Shown piece by piece: positions 63,323-64,000 of a stretch of DNA of 64,000 nucleotides. Under the pieces are notes generated by a model. The model had not been told where the DNA came from, did no database searches, and saw nothing but the letters and a program-made list of their open reading frames with translations. Positions within the stretch are counted from its first letter, which is position 1. Each line of letters starts with the position of its first letter. This DNA is from Rhodoferax sp. (GTDB lineage Bacteria; Pseudomonadota; Gammaproteobacteria; Burkholderiales; Burkholderiaceae_C). Where the stretch lies: contig JAGOUM010000001.1 of assembly GCA_018061265.1 (NCBI GenBank), positions 80,148 to 144,147 of the forward strand, read 5' to 3'. The position numbers were made by a program, and so were the translations under genes.

Positions 63323-63874
63323 CTATTTGACTGATAGCAATGAAGGCCCCACATCCTGTAGCGGGCCGAGTGGGTTCCTTGTAATTTCCACCTCATTGAC
63401 CCGGGGCTGCCCGCTCCAGGAGCGGTAAACCACCAGCTCGTTGACAAACAGGATCGTGCCGTAGAAGCGCCAACCCGTTGTCTCGGTACGGCGATGAAAA
63501 TTGGCAAAGTCGGTGAAGAAGTTGCCGGTACGCGTACGGGAGATTTTTGCGGCGTCGATCGCCAGCCCGTGACATTCGTCGCGCGCCTGCAGGCAGGCCA
63601 GAATGCCCGGGTCGAGGTCTTCGCGCCTGAGCAGAGCGCTCGGCACAAACAGCCGTACCACATCTGAGTGGGTCAGCAACTTGGTGTTGGGATGCTCTGC
63701 CGGGTTGAAACCATTGACCCTCAGGGTATGGGTATCACTCTTCATTGGCTCAAGGCGATCAAAAGCGGCACGCACCTCTTCGAAACTGGCAAACGTTGTG
63801 GATTCGGTTCGTGACTGGGGCAACATGGCACTGCACCCGCCAAGCAATGCAATGCAACAGGCTGAGGACAACAT
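63323..63874 (-). CDS. hypothetical lipoprotein, possibly 5'-truncated
   Basis: A 183-residue protein with a lipobox (LLGGC, Cys14) but an unusually short leader without positive charges. The ATG lies inside TATAATG, a perfect -10 hexamer, preceded 16 bases upstream by TTCAAT, and an in-frame stop lies shortly upstream. The gene may have lost its original 5' end when the adjacent mobile element (63930 onward) inserted. The body has strands such as FYGTILFVNELVVYRSW and RVNEVEITRNPLG. No family recognised; it is convergent with the flavocytochrome gene. Confidence 0.7.
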   Translation of the reverse strand: MLSSACCIALLGGCSAMLPQSRTESTTFASFEEVRAAFDRLEPMKSDTHTLRVNGFNPAEHPNTKLLTHSDVVRLFVPSALLRREDLDPGILACLQARDECHGLAIDAAKISRTRTGNFFTDFANFHRRTETTGWRFYGTILFVNELVVYRSWSGQPRVNEVEITRNPLGPLQDVGPSLLSVK

Positions 63875-63929
63875 TATAGACTCGGCAACTAACTATTGAA
63901 ATAACTCAACTTATCTCCATGTACCGGAC

Positions 63930-64000
63930 ATGGAAAAAGAAGACGGAAGAAGGCTGTCGCGTCAGGCCCAATATGAACGGCGCAAACAGGCGGTGCGACT
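63930..64000 (+). mobile_element. 5' end of a probable IS630-type transposase (partial)
   Basis: The last 71 bases open a frame starting MEKEDGRRLSRQAQYERRKQ, which resembles the beginning of IS630-family transposases (basic helix before a helix-turn-helix). The rest is outside the window, so the family is tentative. The preceding bases (about 63895-63929) would hold the left terminal repeat, and CTA dinucleotides there are possible target sites. Confidence 0.5.

Overview
The window looks like a chromosomal segment of a betaproteobacterium in the Burkholderiales, most likely family Comamonadaceae (Rhodoferax/Polaromonas-like). This is inferred from moderately high GC, the gene families present (an ECF sigma factor next to a DUF3106-like protein, a DUF1501/DUF1800 pair, beta-alanine:pyruvate aminotransferase, a rich c-di-GMP gene set) and a dispersed AT-rich repeat with an AGCTAT-type end that I associate with this family. 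No rRNA, tRNA or CRISPR array was seen. Coding density is high, with one clear decayed gene.

Layout. 1-7.9 kb: EamA exporter, AhpD-like protein, glycine-zipper and PepSY envelope proteins, a two-component system, a transglutaminase-like/TPR lipoprotein, a flavin reductase, an M14 peptidase and maleylacetoacetate isomerase. 8-19.8 kb: a PhnD-like/PAS/GGDEF/EAL protein, the ABC-F ATPase Uup (with a repeat inserted in frame), an ECF sigma factor between two small envelope proteins, a DUF1800/DUF1501 operon led by a translationally coupled small ORF, a diguanylate cyclase and alanine dehydrogenase. 20-27 kb: methyltransferase, ZIP metal transporter, Dps, a frameshifted DUF4143 ATPase pseudogene, and a Fur-box-preceded ferric iron ABC operon (fbpABC type) whose ATPase carries an unusual cysteine cluster.

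27.2-32.2 kb: a tightly overlapping three-gene operon of two paralogous secreted SGNH proteins flanking a membrane acyltransferase that has its own SGNH domain, predicted to modify an envelope polymer with acyl groups. 33-41 kb: beta-alanine catabolism (mmsA-type dehydrogenase, omega-aminotransferase, LysR regulator) with a PaiB-like protein, a pair of NTF2-like proteins (one exported, one cytosolic) with an AraC regulator, and an ArsB/NhaD-type permease.

41-51.5 kb is the signalling core: a cache-PAS-PAS-GGDEF-EAL protein behind a promoter whose -35 coincides with a perfect FNR-type box; then a CheB-CheR-coiled coil-PAS fusion translationally coupled to a PAS-GGDEF-EAL protein, divergent from a MerR/B12 (CarH/LitR-like) photoreceptor with the AdoCbl motifs intact. 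A perfect palindrome lies in the divergent promoter region, suggesting light- and B12-dependent control of a c-di-GMP/chemosensory module.

51.6-64 kb: ArgP-like and TetR regulators, a universal stress protein, threonine ammonia-lyase, a second EamA transporter, an aldo/keto reductase, a glpC-glpA-glpB-like anaerobic glycerol-3-phosphate dehydrogenase operon, a ferric-reductase-like flavocytochrome, a lipoprotein with an odd start, and the first codons of a probable IS630-type transposase cut by the window edge. Starts were moved from the longest open frame wherever a ribosome binding site, a signal peptide or family length supported it.
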